A stretch of 64,000 bases of DNA from Camillea tinctor (lineage: Eukaryota > Ascomycota > Sordariomycetes > Xylariales > Xylariaceae). The stretch lies in assembly GCA_022578605.1 (NCBI GenBank), contig MU394133.1, forward strand, positions 111,981-175,980. Direction: 5' to 3'. Under the pieces are notes generated by a model that saw only the letters and a program-made list of their open reading frames with translations, did no database searches and was not told the origin of the DNA. This document shows positions 1-11,063 of the stretch, piece by piece (within the stretch, counting starts at the first letter, position 1; each line of letters opens with the position of its first letter). A program made the position numbers and the translations under genes.

Positions 1-620
1 ACCTGCTAAGTAACTTAGAGTTGACCTAGAGAGGAAAGAAACCCCCAAACCAAAAGATTCAAGGTTGGCTATTATTACGCTGACTGCAGGGCTGATGACG
101 TGTTGTTACTTTTATATTTTTAGGCAGAGGTATGCCTACTCCGTAGTGCATCTCTAGATGATGCATGAGGTAAAATAGAAAAGAAAGGACGATTCGTTTT
201 AATTTATTACAAAATGGGATTGGTCAGTTCAAGTTATGTAAGGTTAAGCTACATACACAGCAACGCACGTGCTGTACAATTCAATTCCAATACCCCACTT
301 TTCCCCAAACCTATTCCGCTAAAAAAGCCCATCATCCATTCGCCTAAGTTACCCAAAGCAAAGCCAAGTTAGGAGGAAACATTTTTCAATCACACCTTTC
401 CTACTACTAATACACTAACTTACTAAGTAGTACCTAACCTAATCCTTTTCATTATTTTTTTTTTGATCTTCTCTTTTTTAACCCCCCCTCCCCTCTTCCC
501 CAGTCCGGACAGCTTCTTTCTTTCCCCCTTCCCCCCCCTTTCCCCTCCCCCCTTCTCCTTTCCTCCCCTTTTTTCCTCTCTGGTGATATTCTTCTCCTGG
601 CCAAACCCGACCACAGCGAT
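1..620. other. Upstream region of the fibronectin-III gene
   Basis: No gene is visible here. The last ~150 bases before the ATG at 621 (about 463-605) are almost pure pyrimidine on the + strand, with C and T runs. Such tracts are common in fungal core promoters and 5' leaders, so this is probably the leader of the downstream gene. Short open frames on either strand through it are low-complexity by-products. Confidence 0.5.
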
Positions 621-3600
621 ATGTTATGGAACCCATGGCCGACGTATGTTCCTACGATTCTCTTCGTCTGTGCCCTTCTCGCCTGGTGGTTCATTGAGCC
701 CAAGACGACCCACCTGAACGTGATCGTGGTGATCGGCTGCGTTCTCTTCTACTGGGCCGTTGCCCCCGACCTGGCTTATTCTACGCCTTGGAGGATATAT
801 CACGTGTCCCGGAGTCTTGTCACCTGGCTGCGACTAGACTATTTGGTTTTGTATCATGCCAATATGTTGGTTACCGGTATTGCTTTCTTGTGGTATGTTT
901 GGGTCTTGCAGCCTCAGCCGCGCCGCTCACGCAATTAACCACACCGCAGGTTGGCCCACCGCGCCGTCCAGACTCTACGCAAATCCGTCAACGAACTCAT
1001 TAGTGTGCTCGGTGTCGAGGTGCCTGATGCTCCCGATGTCTCCCTCGCAGGAATTCGTGCAGACGCTGCCACGCTGAACTGGACACGCCCCTTGCCGAAC
1101 CGACCTGTAGCCAAATTTACAATTCAAGTCAACGGGGTCAACGGTAAGTCGCGGATGGCCAGGTGGACGATCGGGAACGTCATATTAACACCCGCTTCTA
1201 GTTGGTGATTCCGCAAATCAAGAGACAGCCATCACCGTGACCGGCCTCAAACCAAATCATTTCTACAATGTTCGAGTCATTGCCGTCGGGTTTAATAACT
1301 TCCAAGCCGGCAGTCGCGTTATTCGTCTGCGAACTTTTGCTAGGGATGGCCGGCCCCAGCTTGGAGATGGTCGCCTTCCCTCTAACTTTGTTCCCGAAAC
1401 CCAGCAGTTAGCGATGCCGAACGACCATGCGGATGAGGATGGCGTATCGAGAGGTTCAGCTGCCGGCGTAGAAACTGCTTCGATTCCCGATTCTTCCACG
1501 AACACTCGAGAGAACAACGCAAATACTGCCCCCGGGCGGCGCAACACCTTGACGAGAAAACATTCTCCATCCACCACTAGCATTGAGCAGTCTGTCAAGG
1601 ATGCATTGAGCAACCGCTCGGAGCAGTCGTTACATGAGCTTGGGAAGAAATTTGAGGATATACGTAAAGAGATCGACGAAACCCAGGCTCAGATTGCCAG
1701 AGACGAAAGGGAACACAAAGAAACGATGGACGAGCTAACTGAAGAGAAGAAAGTAAAAAGACTCGAGCAGAAGGAGAAGGACGACACGACTGAGAAATTG
1801 AAAAGGCAGATGGGGTCCACTGAGAGGGCTATGAGAAGCGCACAACAACGAAAGACGCAGAAGGAGAAACTGCTTAAAGAGCGACAATCTGAGCGACAGA
1901 AACTCTATGATGATATCGCCAAGTGGGAGAAGGACATGGCATCCATGCGTAAGCGGCAGCGATGCTTCGAGGAGGAGAAAAGCGCATGTCAGATGGAAGG
2001 CGATTCACGCGCAGAAGAACTGCGTACCGAAATTGCACAGGCACAAGCCAGCTTAGCGCAGGAAGAAGCAGAACTTAAGGAGAAAGGGAAGGAGTTGAAG
2101 GATGCAGAAGACCAGCGCAAAAAGCTACCCGGCGGCGAGGAGAGCGAGGAATGGCGCGATCGAGACCGCCAGATCAGGAGAGAATGGGAGATACGGGCTA
2201 AAGATCTTCACCGACGCCTCGTTGCTGCGAATAGGAAGATGCGCATGGTCGCCGACTACGAGCAAGTGCTGCAAGCCCAATTAGCTGCAGCACAGCAATC
2301 TGGTCTACCATTCATGTACCATCAAGCCAATTCTTCCGGTGTCGACTTTGACTTGGCAACGCAGAATCAACTCAAACGACGGAGCCGCAATAGCAACTCG
2401 CTATCTAATGTGGTCATTCCATCACCCGTTCAGTCATTCGCTATGGCTGACAGGCCAGCCTTTGGGCCCTCGGCAACATTTGGGCCCTCCCGGCCTCCCA
2501 CCATTCCGCCCGGGTTTTCTCACGGTCATTTCACAGATCACAGTTCCGACCTCACTGGGGTTCTTGATGATGAGGATATCCGTGCCCTTTCTGGCGGCGC
2601 GCCTCTTAGTCCCACAGCCGCTTCATTGCTACCTGCTGGGATGCTTGATGACTTTCTCGATGTTGAGCCTCAGAGTCCGGGTCCATGGCCTGGATCTGGA
2701 TCGGCACCTGGGCCTGGGCCCGGACCTGGTCCAGTTCGGCATAACACCTTTGGGTCTGGAATGTCTCTAGAGAATGACCCTCAATCTCCAGTGTCTTCAG
2801 CACAATCTCCTAGCCTTATGTCTAGCCCTCAGACCTCTTCCCAGCATTTGCCCTTCTCTCACTACACTGGAGAAAATAGCGAACGGAGATCACTTAGAAG
2901 GTCTCAAGGTGAATTTGCCACTGCATCGTCTCCCATCGCCCCTCCAGCTCAGGCGACTCATCACCGCTCTATCTTACCTTGGCTTAATCGAGCACCTAAA
3001 GGCGGAGTTGACGAACCTCCTCAACTTGGTAAATTAAAGCCTGGCCAAAGCCAGTCGTTTCCTCGCCAAGTAGATGATCCGAATCACGTTCCAAGCAAGC
3101 GACGAATCAGTTTTACTTCTGGCTGGGGCATGTTTCATCGGAACTCTGCTGGGCCAGATCTACCAGATATCGGCCCCAGTCCCAGGATCCCACCTTCGGG
3201 GAGAACAGGGCTTATTACAAATACGAATAGTATAGGTAGTAATCTCTTTCCAGAACGAGATCCCAGCAGTCCAAGGCCACTTTCCATCGCATCTTCCGAT
3301 CTACGTCCTCCCACCGAGAATGGGTCGATATGGAGCCGCGCTCCACAGCATAATCGTCTATGGTCTACTGAAGATAACCCATGGGCATCAAGAAACCCGT
3401 CGCGACGACCGTCACTCCACGGATCTCCGTCCTTGCTGAAGACCACGCTAGCCGACGCTGACGACGAAATCCTGGACGACAAAGAATTGTTGCACTTCTC
3501 ACCCAGCCACGTTGGAGTGATTGGGACCAAACCTGCTAGTAAGACCCTGAGCCAGCGACTGAATCCAGCTGCCCCAAGTTTCATGGCAGGCTTATTTCGT

Positions 3601-4281
3601 GCTAAGCCTGAAAAGGAGAAAGAAACAGATAAGGAGACCAAGGACGCGAAGGATACGAAGGATTCCAAGGACAGGCCGAAATATAAGGGTAAAGATAAAG
3701 AGCTGCCGAAAGAGAAAAGAGGACGAGAGTCCTTAACATCGACATCTGAAATTTCTACCCCTCTAGTTGAAGAATCGCCCTCGGACTCGCGGATATCTAG
3801 AGATACATTTTCTATTGATACATCATCGGTCACAGAATCTAGGGAATCGTTGAGCCTGGAACGGTCATTTTCTAACCCACCATCGGAGCACGGGATGGGA
3901 GTGGGGTTTAAGGAGCCGGAAAGCGGCTTGAGAAAGTTGCTACGCAAGGGAAGCTCGTCTAAATTCAGCTTTTCCTCGGTGCGCGGGCTAGGTGGTAAGA
4001 AAGGACCTAGCAGCGTGACCAACTCGGACAAGAATGCCTCGATAGATCGCGCTAGCTTTGAGGAGAACGCCGAAGATGGCGGGGCAGTGCTGGGTCGGAG
4101 CATCGATAGCCTCAATAGCAGTCTATCACTAGGGCCCACAAGCGCAGGCCGGCCATCCAAGGAGAAACCCATAAGCTGGGGTGCAAGATTTGGCAAGAAG
4201 AAGGCCGGGAAGGAAAAGGAAAGTTTGGATCTCGAAAGAGAGGAGTCGGTCCCCAGCACACCGGTAGTGGAGCAAAAGTAG
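621..4281 (+). CDS. Membrane-anchored fibronectin type III / coiled-coil protein (3 exons)
   Basis: CDS join(621..892, 950..1143, 1202..4281), 1181 aa. Introns of 57 and 58 bp have GTATGT and GTAAGT donors and rejoin in phase. The first exon encodes two or three hydrophobic helices (about residues 8-25, 33-50, 70-90). A fibronectin type III fold follows at about 116-203 (P..P..V, internal LNW, and a typical LKPNHFYNVRVIAV strand pair). Residues ~290-525 are strongly charged coiled coil rich in E/K/Q/R. The remaining ~650 residues are Ser/Pro-rich and probably disordered, with a Lys/Asp/Glu-rich patch. Known: related fungal proteins are annotated only as fibronectin type III domain proteins. 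Inferred: an ER- or membrane-anchored scaffold facing the cytosol. No enzyme motif is present. The domain call is firm; the cellular role is unknown. Confidence 0.9.
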
Positions 4282-4941
4282 CGTGTCTGTATAGATTCAG
4301 GCAGTTTTGGCGAGAGAAGAGAAGAGAAAGAAGAGAAAAATAACCAGTGAAAATACTACTACAATTATTCATATATAATCTCTATTCTAAACTCTGTTCT
4401 GTAGTTTCTTGATTTCCAGATTGTACTGTAGTCAATCATGAGATTTATGTAACCTAGTAGGTTAGGTTACTTAGAGTATGGAGTAGAGTTGTTGACCCCT
4501 GAAAAGGACAGGCGGTAAAGAGAGGCAGTATAACTAATGCCAATTGTAGTGAAAAAGAGCTCAGGAAAGCTCCGACTTCGACCGGACGAAGCGAGACTTT
4601 ACGGAGTATAACCTAGATTACTATCTAAGATCGATTTCTCCATCTTATCCTACCCACTCACCCCATCCCACACCATTCGACCAACCGATCAACTGCCACC
4701 TTAGAGGTTCAGCATTTGTATCATATACCGACTACGAACAGAGACATCCATTGAGGAGAGTAACGGACACGAGATATACAAAATTGACTGCGTTGGCGAT
4801 TCCGAGAACGACTGTCCTCGACACAATCCCAGCTCTGGGGGGGAAAGACTACGTACCTACGCTAGTAAATCGATTACTGAAGAAACCGAACGAGCGAACG
4901 AGACAAAAAGTTTACATACATAATTCCTCTTTTCTTTCTAC
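4282..4941. other. Intergenic: 3' region of FN3 gene and promoter of CMC1
   Basis: No gene is seen. It holds the 3' tail of the FN3 gene and the upstream region of the next + strand gene. There are C-rich stretches around 4650-4680, and short open frames without family resemblance. Confidence 0.4.
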
Positions 4942-5640
4942 ATGGCCGTGGCAGCCTCGGCCACGCCTTTAGAAGTTGCAGCAACCATGGCCTCACCATC
5001 TTCCACCTCACGGTCAACGTCGGCTGGGGCCGCCGACGACGCTCCACTGCCCATGCCGTCGCGGAATCCGCTGCCGTTATCCGCGAGCCAAGAAGCACAG
5101 GTTAGGGAGGTGTTCAATGACCGGGTGAGGAAGTTATGCTCGGAGGAGATTCAAGGTTGGTAGTATTCTTGTCGTCCCGCTTTGTTCAATTACACACTCC
5201 TTGTGCGTTAAGCTCTTCCGCTTTTTTCGGCCTGCATCGCCCTCCCCTCCTCTCTCCTTTTTGGATTTCCCACAATAGTAATAATAAAAAATATCGGTTA
5301 ACAAATACACTCTACAGCCTTCGCCGATTGCGCCCGCAACCGCACCTTCAGCGTGACCTTCGCGTGCCGCGCCCTCTCGCGCCAGATGAACGGCTGCATG
5401 GCAGCGCACGCCACGCAAGCGGAACACGACCGCGCACGGGAAGAATGGTTCGCGCAGCGCGCGGCGAGGGCGCGCGAGAGGGAACGTAAAGAACGACGGC
5501 GCATCGAGCAGGAGCGCTTCCACCGCGACTGGTGGGGCTTGCCGGAGAAGGACCCCGAGGTACTGAAACGCGAGCTTGAGAAGATGGGCAAGAAGGAGAG
5601 GATTGGGGGGCTGACGAGGAGGGAGGAGGAGGGGAGGTAG
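4942..5640 (+). CDS. CMC1: Cmc1-type cytochrome c oxidase assembly protein, twin Cx9C (2 exons)
   Basis: CDS join(4942..5155, 5318..5640), 178 aa. The junction is set by the protein motif: joining 5155 to 5318 makes an Ala codon and gives cysteines at 66, 76, 88 and 98, an exact twin Cx9C (CHCH) fold. It uses a weak donor, GTTGGT; the nearby GTAGTA four bases on breaks the frame. The sequence around the cysteines (EEIQAFADC then ACRALSRQMNGC) fits the Cmc1 family. Known: such proteins are imported through the Mia40 disulfide relay into the intermembrane space and help assemble Cox1/copper sites of complex IV. The N-terminal ~55 residues are Ser/Ala/Pro-rich; the C-terminus is very basic and acidic, with RER/KER runs. 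A later Met at 4987 is an alternative start. It lies downstream of, and on the same strand as, the FN3 gene. Confidence 0.88.
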
Positions 5641-6412
5641 GAAGTAGGGGGGGAAAGAGGAGAGGGATAAAGGGGGGAGGATGGGGTGGGGATAGGGGAA
5701 AGGTGCAATGCATAGTAAACCGGCGTTTGGGGGTCATGTTTTGCTGCTACACTATTGTTGATACGGAGTATGGAAGGGAGAAAAAATAAAATTATTCTGT
5801 ACATTGTGGTTTGTTATCCTACTCTTGATTTAGTAAGTACTTACCTACCTACCCAGGCCTATGTGCTGTGGTATCTATTGTATTGTTGTGAGAGCTAAGG
5901 GAACCAAGAACCTTATAAGTAGCCCCTTGAAGCCTCATGCAACTGGGTCTCATCTATCCCCATTACAGTACACTTTGTCTCTTTGAACTCATCTCATGTA
6001 ACAAGCATTGTATCAATCTACATCTATGTTAGGTGTGCTCGGAGTTGAATCACTAATAACAATGTGAAGGGACGTAACTTTGTTTCATACACAGGAGTCT
6101 ATGAGGTGTAACAAGGTCATAGGGTCGAAAATCCGGAAACGCGATAGTTCACTACGGGAACACCCTTTATTGTGTCGACTAACAATGGACGCCGCTAAAT
6201 GCTCTTCTTTGAACTCGCCCCAAGAAATTATCTGTGGTTTTGTGCTATTTTCCAGCCTACGGGCCTTTGTCATCCCAGATGTACGGGCGATACAATTCTA
6301 TATAAACGTAACTGATGACGATAATCTGGAGAAGCTTTAGCTATCGGCTACTAGAAAGCAATTGTGTACTAAAAAAGAGACAGAACAGAAAGAAAGAACG
6401 CGACATTTCATC
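5641..6412. other. Intergenic between CMC1 and the kinase-like gene
   Basis: A G-rich run (about 5640-5700) follows the CMC1 stop. The rest contains short TACCTACCTACC-type steps near 5840 and no supported gene. An open frame at 6080-6340 has no protein-like pattern. Confidence 0.35.
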
Positions 6413-8114
6413 ATGATGGCAGGTGCTGCAATGGACCGGGCAAAGCGCCGGCTCGATGAGTATTTCGATAGAGATGAGCTGAAGCGATTCAAGATGGAGC
6501 GATCGATAGGAGAGGGCGCTTCTGGTAACGCCTGGAAGGTCTCGTACCGACCATATACGGAGGATCAAGTTAGAGCAAGCATAGATCAACGACCTAATCC
6601 CGAACCTGTACCTGAAGTGCCAGAGGTGCAGCACATAATTTTAAAGACATCCAAGGTCGGCACGCTGTTCTTCGACGATCAATTCAACAAAGAGTGGCCT
6701 GGAGAGAGGGAAGACCTCAATGAAGAGGAAGGGGAGGATTTTGACCCTTACAACGCCGATGATAGTATCGGCCATGAAAAGGCGTGGTTAAGGGTACGTA
6801 TACGTATTGATATCCATCCTCTACTGCATGAAATAAGCTAACAATGGTGTCTTGGGGGTGAACAGAAATTCCGGTTCTCTAAACACGTCGTAAAACTTAT
6901 AGAGCCACCGATGACGCCCTTCAATCGAATCTTCCCGGGCCTTCGCCGCCGTATGACCCGCGACGACTTCATGTTCTTGGAGTATCTCGAGAACGGATCG
7001 ATGGGGGACTTTTTAGAAAAAATGATGGATTGGCAAGGTGTCGCCCGAATACCTAATAGGATGTTGTGGCGATGTTTCCTGTGTCGTAAGTTCACAGCCC
7101 TCCTCCCCCCCTTTAGTTTACACCTTGTATGTGAGGCTATGAATACTGATTAGGAAAAAACATCTTATAGTCATCAGGGCATGTATCGCTATGGCATGGC
7201 CACCGACGGAACAAGATGCCGGTAATAATACCGAAGTAATAGAATCGACCAAAGACGTCGAAGCCCGCGGCATTGTCCACGACGACTTGCATGTTGGAAA
7301 CGGTATGATAACCTATGAAGAAAGGAAATTCCACGAAAGAAAGAAAAATTGCTGACAATGTTCTTATAGTTATGTTCGGACCACTAATCAACGACCCTGA
7401 CGAGCCGGAGCACCACGCGAGTGTCCCCATGTTGAAGATGATCGACTTTGGAAGAATGTACGAGAGAGAGGATAGGCCTGGAAAGTGAGTCTCCTTCGCA
7501 TGGAATTTTATTATAGATGATGAAAAGCAAAAGCTAACAAGAATGCACAGGTGGAACCAGCCTACCGGAGTAACCGACAACATATTCGCCATCTCAATTG
7601 TACGTGCCCCCCTTCTTCCCATCTTCCCCCTTTTTCTCCCCCCCCCCCAAAGAAAACAAAAGAAATTACTAACAAAAACTAACCTTCACCTTAGCTCATG
7701 GTCAACCTCATCGAAGGCTCCTCCTTCTCCGCGTACGTGATGTCGCCCAGCACGCCCAACATCCTGGACTTCCAGCTGCACCCGGGGGGCGCGACCCTGC
7801 AGACCACGGCGACGAGCCTCCTCGAGAACGGCAGGTTCCCGCTGCTCGACCCCCTGCTGCGCGGGTACGTGTGCGCCTGCGCCTCGCCGCACCCGAACCA
7901 GCGCCCGCCCCTCGCCAACCTCGCCACCGCCGCCATGGCCGCCATCCGCAACCACGACCAGGCCTGGTACGCGGCCAACCTGCCCGACGCCGCCGGCGAC
8001 GAGAGCGACGACAATGTCGAGTGGTTCGTGCAGAACTTCTTGTTCAGCGCCCCGACAATGGAGCAGCAGGCTGCGCCGGGGGGCAATGCGCAGAATGCGA
8101 TTGTGCTCTCGTAG
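6413..8114 (+). CDS. Divergent protein kinase-like protein (6 exons)
   Basis: CDS join(6413..6793, 6866..7085, 7171..7302, 7370..7484, 7551..7599, 7695..8114), 438 aa. All five introns (66-95 bp) have GT...AG ends and keep phase. The kinase fold is recognisable: Gly-rich loop IGEGASGNAWKV (32-43), candidate ATP lysine 78 in IILKTSK, catalytic loop HDDLHVGN (237-244; Asp239 in the catalytic position, Asn244 retained), and the metal motif IDFG (Asp270). The usual HRD arginine is Asp, so this is a non-RD kinase. There is a long acidic insert after the lysine strand and a Pro/Gly/Ala-rich, GC-rich last exon. Known: Pezizomycotina carry many such lineage-specific kinase-like proteins of unknown substrate. 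Catalytic activity is plausible from the retained residues but unproven. Start: first of two adjacent Met codons. Confidence 0.85.
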
Positions 8115-8910
8115 GTTTGCTTTCTCTGGGAGAAAGAAGCGGGATAGGGGGGTGCGTTGATGTTAGATTGTCTTGTGTATATTGGATTTCTGTTTATATA
8201 GTTCGGAGGCCGTACAAATTTTTTTTCGTATGTCATTTGTTTCTGCTATATAGTTCTAGGGGCTGTACGTCTCATATGTCTTTTGTTTCTGTTAGATATT
8301 TCCCACTAGATAGTACTCGTCTATTGTATTTAAGGTCCACCCATGTGTATCTAGAAATATATCTATAAAAACAAAGTGAATATCGGTTTTCCTACAGTTT
8401 TCGTCCCTCGTGGTTTGATATTGCTATGATAGAATGCTAGCGTCTAACTACCAGGTTTTGGTAGCTCTGACCTAAGCCCTTAACCCCCTTTTCTATTACT
8501 CAGAGTGAGATCTCTCATCCCATTATCTTAAATCATCATTCAAATTTTATAACGACCTAATGTTGTTTAAAAATCTTCAATATATGATGTATAGCTTTAC
8601 TTTTCTAATACTATCTATCTGAACAGTACCCCCCTTTTTTTTCTAACCTGAGATAAATAAGAGGTACTCTAAGATGCCGGGTTTGCCCATGTTTAACAAA
8701 ATGCAGGTCGTAATATAACCGCAGAAATATAGGTGATTCTAATAACAGTTGATAGGCGCAGAGCACACTAATAGCCCAACAATACTACGGGCTAATATAA
8801 ACCATCGGACTCTCTAGGAGCCTAGAGCACAGATAGCATATTTATGACTAGAGACTTGTATATAGTAGCCTCTGTATTCCCATCTCTTTATATATGTATT
8901 CACTCTTTAT
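8115..8910. other. Intergenic, convergent 3' ends
   Basis: AT-rich spacer between the kinase gene (+) and the small minus-strand gene. No gene, RNA or clear repeat is seen. Confidence 0.4.
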
Positions 8911-9391
8911 TCAATCTTTCGTCGTGCTCGAAGTGGTGCCAGTTTCGGATATTTGGTCATCACTATCAAGGTCTGAGTCTTGAGTTAAGTATATTATTAG
9001 CTTGTGTGCTATCATATTCATATAAGGAACCCAAATACCTCGGCCTTCTATTTCTCCAAGATCAGTTTCAATATGTCTCAGTATCTCTTCCATTCGATCT
9101 TGAGCTATCCGTGTAGATACCTCTTCGTCCGAAGGCTGGAATGGTATCATAGCAACTCTGTTTCCATCTTCCAAGGGTTCTTCCAGGAAATAATCTAGCA
9201 TCGGCTGCGAATCGGTCTCTTGATGTCCATCCAGACTGTCATTATCGAACAGATCCGAGCTATCCGAGCTCCTATCAGCATAGTTAGCATATAAAGCAAA
9301 ACTGGTACAATACCGGAGGCGCTAGTAAATGACTTGAATAGACATACGCCTCGCTACTACCGGGCTTAACTTTCCGTTCCGGTAGTGCCAT
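8911..9391 (-). CDS. Small acidic protein of unknown function, 134 aa (2 exons)
   Basis: CDS complement(join(8911..9271, 9348..9391)). Exon 1 (ATG at 9391) gives MALPERKVKPGSSEA; a 76-bp intron with GTATGT donor, CTAAC branch site and TAG acceptor leads in phase into a second exon of ~120 codons. The protein is acidic with Ser/Asp-rich ends (SSDSSDLFDNDS near the N-terminus, DSDLDSDDQ near the C-terminus) around a central helix-like segment with RMEEILRHIETDLGEI. It has no signal peptide or membrane helix. I do not recognise a family. It sits on the same strand as, and about 1.7 kb downstream of, the HET gene. The clean splice sites argue for a real gene. Without a homologue it could still be a truncated piece of a larger family. 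Confidence 0.5.
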
Positions 9392-11063
9392 GATAGATCC
9401 ACACTATTTTGTAAGGTAGCAAATATAATATAACATTAAACAATATATTAGTTACAATCAATATCATAACTTAATACTGTAATATAGCAAACCAAAAAAA
9501 CTTCCTGTTATTAACCGGCCATAGTCTTATTTTTATAAACTCTCTGTAGTAACCCCAAGTCCTATATCTAAGGAGACATAACTCTTGAGCCCTCGTAACT
9601 GGTGCCTATCAGATGTCGGAATGGAAGAATATTCTATTGTCTTGTAACCATAGTCTATGTGCCAGCCGTTGGGGTATTTACTAAGCTTGGTTTCGTTCAT
9701 ATTAGCTAGCTGATAATTATGTATCAAATCTCCACAATTCGACCTCAATTGTCAGCATACAAAATAGACCCAAATATTACCCAGCTGCACATACTACACT
9801 GTCCCAGCCTGTGCATAACTTTGTCATAATTGATAGGTATGTGGCTGCGGGAATCACCCTGAAATGCACTGTGACGCTGTGAACTATAGGAAAAGCTCTA
9901 CAAGTTGTGAAAATTCCTCGTGAAAATGCTACCTGCGGAGGGCAGAATGGGGTTATACAGATCTTCAACGTACAAGATGATGGGACGGTAACAGAATTTT
10001 CTTTCCGGGGGCGGCTTATAACCCAATTTAGAAAAAATGTAAAGCTAGGGACCCGACAAACCAGAATTGTAACCCTACCTTATCTACGCCCTTCCTCAGG
10101 CACGGCAGCGCCTTTCGACTGAGCCACAATATGCAGATTTCAATGTTGTACTTTGCATCAAACTTACATCCAATATAAAGGCTAGAGTGGCAGTGCAGGA
10201 CTTTCACGATAGACGTAATTGGTTAGGAGTCTCGTTCGGACAGTCCAAGTGTGGCTAACATTGCGTGGCAAAGTAGTATTATATTCTCCTGCATGTTACC
10301 TACAACCCGGTTCGACCGGCTCGATAACAACGGACCATCTTCAGTTGCCCCGACCCTTAAGGGAATTGGGATAATAGCTTTCTTTCTTCCTAAGCACCGA
10401 GGCTCCTTGTCGATGGGCCGAGGTCTACAATAATTAGTAATGTTCTAGCGGTGTGATTGGTGTTTTTGAATATCTAGAAAGGGGGTGAGAGCACAGCTCT
10501 CTATCTTACATATGTATGAAACGTTGCGATTATAGTTACGGTTGCCCATGAATGTGGAAGGTTCTTCAAGAATAAACCTAAGTCACTATGACAAAATACA
10601 ATAATTGACCAATGTAGCTTTAACACACGAAACCCCATTTCAACTTCCTGGAAAGCGTTCCTTAGTATCTATTATCTAGCTAGATACAGATTCATTGTTT
10701 GGATATAAATTGAACTTGGTTATCTCGGTGAGTAATTCCCCTTTCCACTGATCTGAATCAATAAAATTAATTAACCTAGCTTCATATAGGGTTGATGGCG
10801 TTATTGGTAACGGCCGAGGTGGAAACGAAATCGATATCTTCATCCAAGCTACATACCTAAGTGATGAGAGTATACACAGCGGACAACTCTGTCGTGAGAT
10901 TCGGTCTAATAATAAAACTACCACATACTAGAGTAAGTAGGCTCTGAGTGAATATCCCATAGCATTCAAGATCTCAACGGGAAATATAAGCTAAGGCTGT
11001 TGGTAGAAATACTTGTAGGCCTTCCTCTCATAGGGCTGCCTCCTATTCTCACAACATACGCCC
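9392..11063. other. Gene-poor spacer downstream of HET gene 1
   Basis: AT-leaning sequence with short open frames on the minus strand (9533-9748, 10676-10924). These have semi-protein-like composition but no start context, splice sites or family match. They might be decayed coding fragments; I cannot support a gene. Confidence 0.35.

Noticed and set aside
3135..4259. 374-codon minus-strand open frame
   Set aside because: It lies opposite the third exon of the FN3 gene, has Ser/Leu-rich mirror composition and no motif; a shadow frame.
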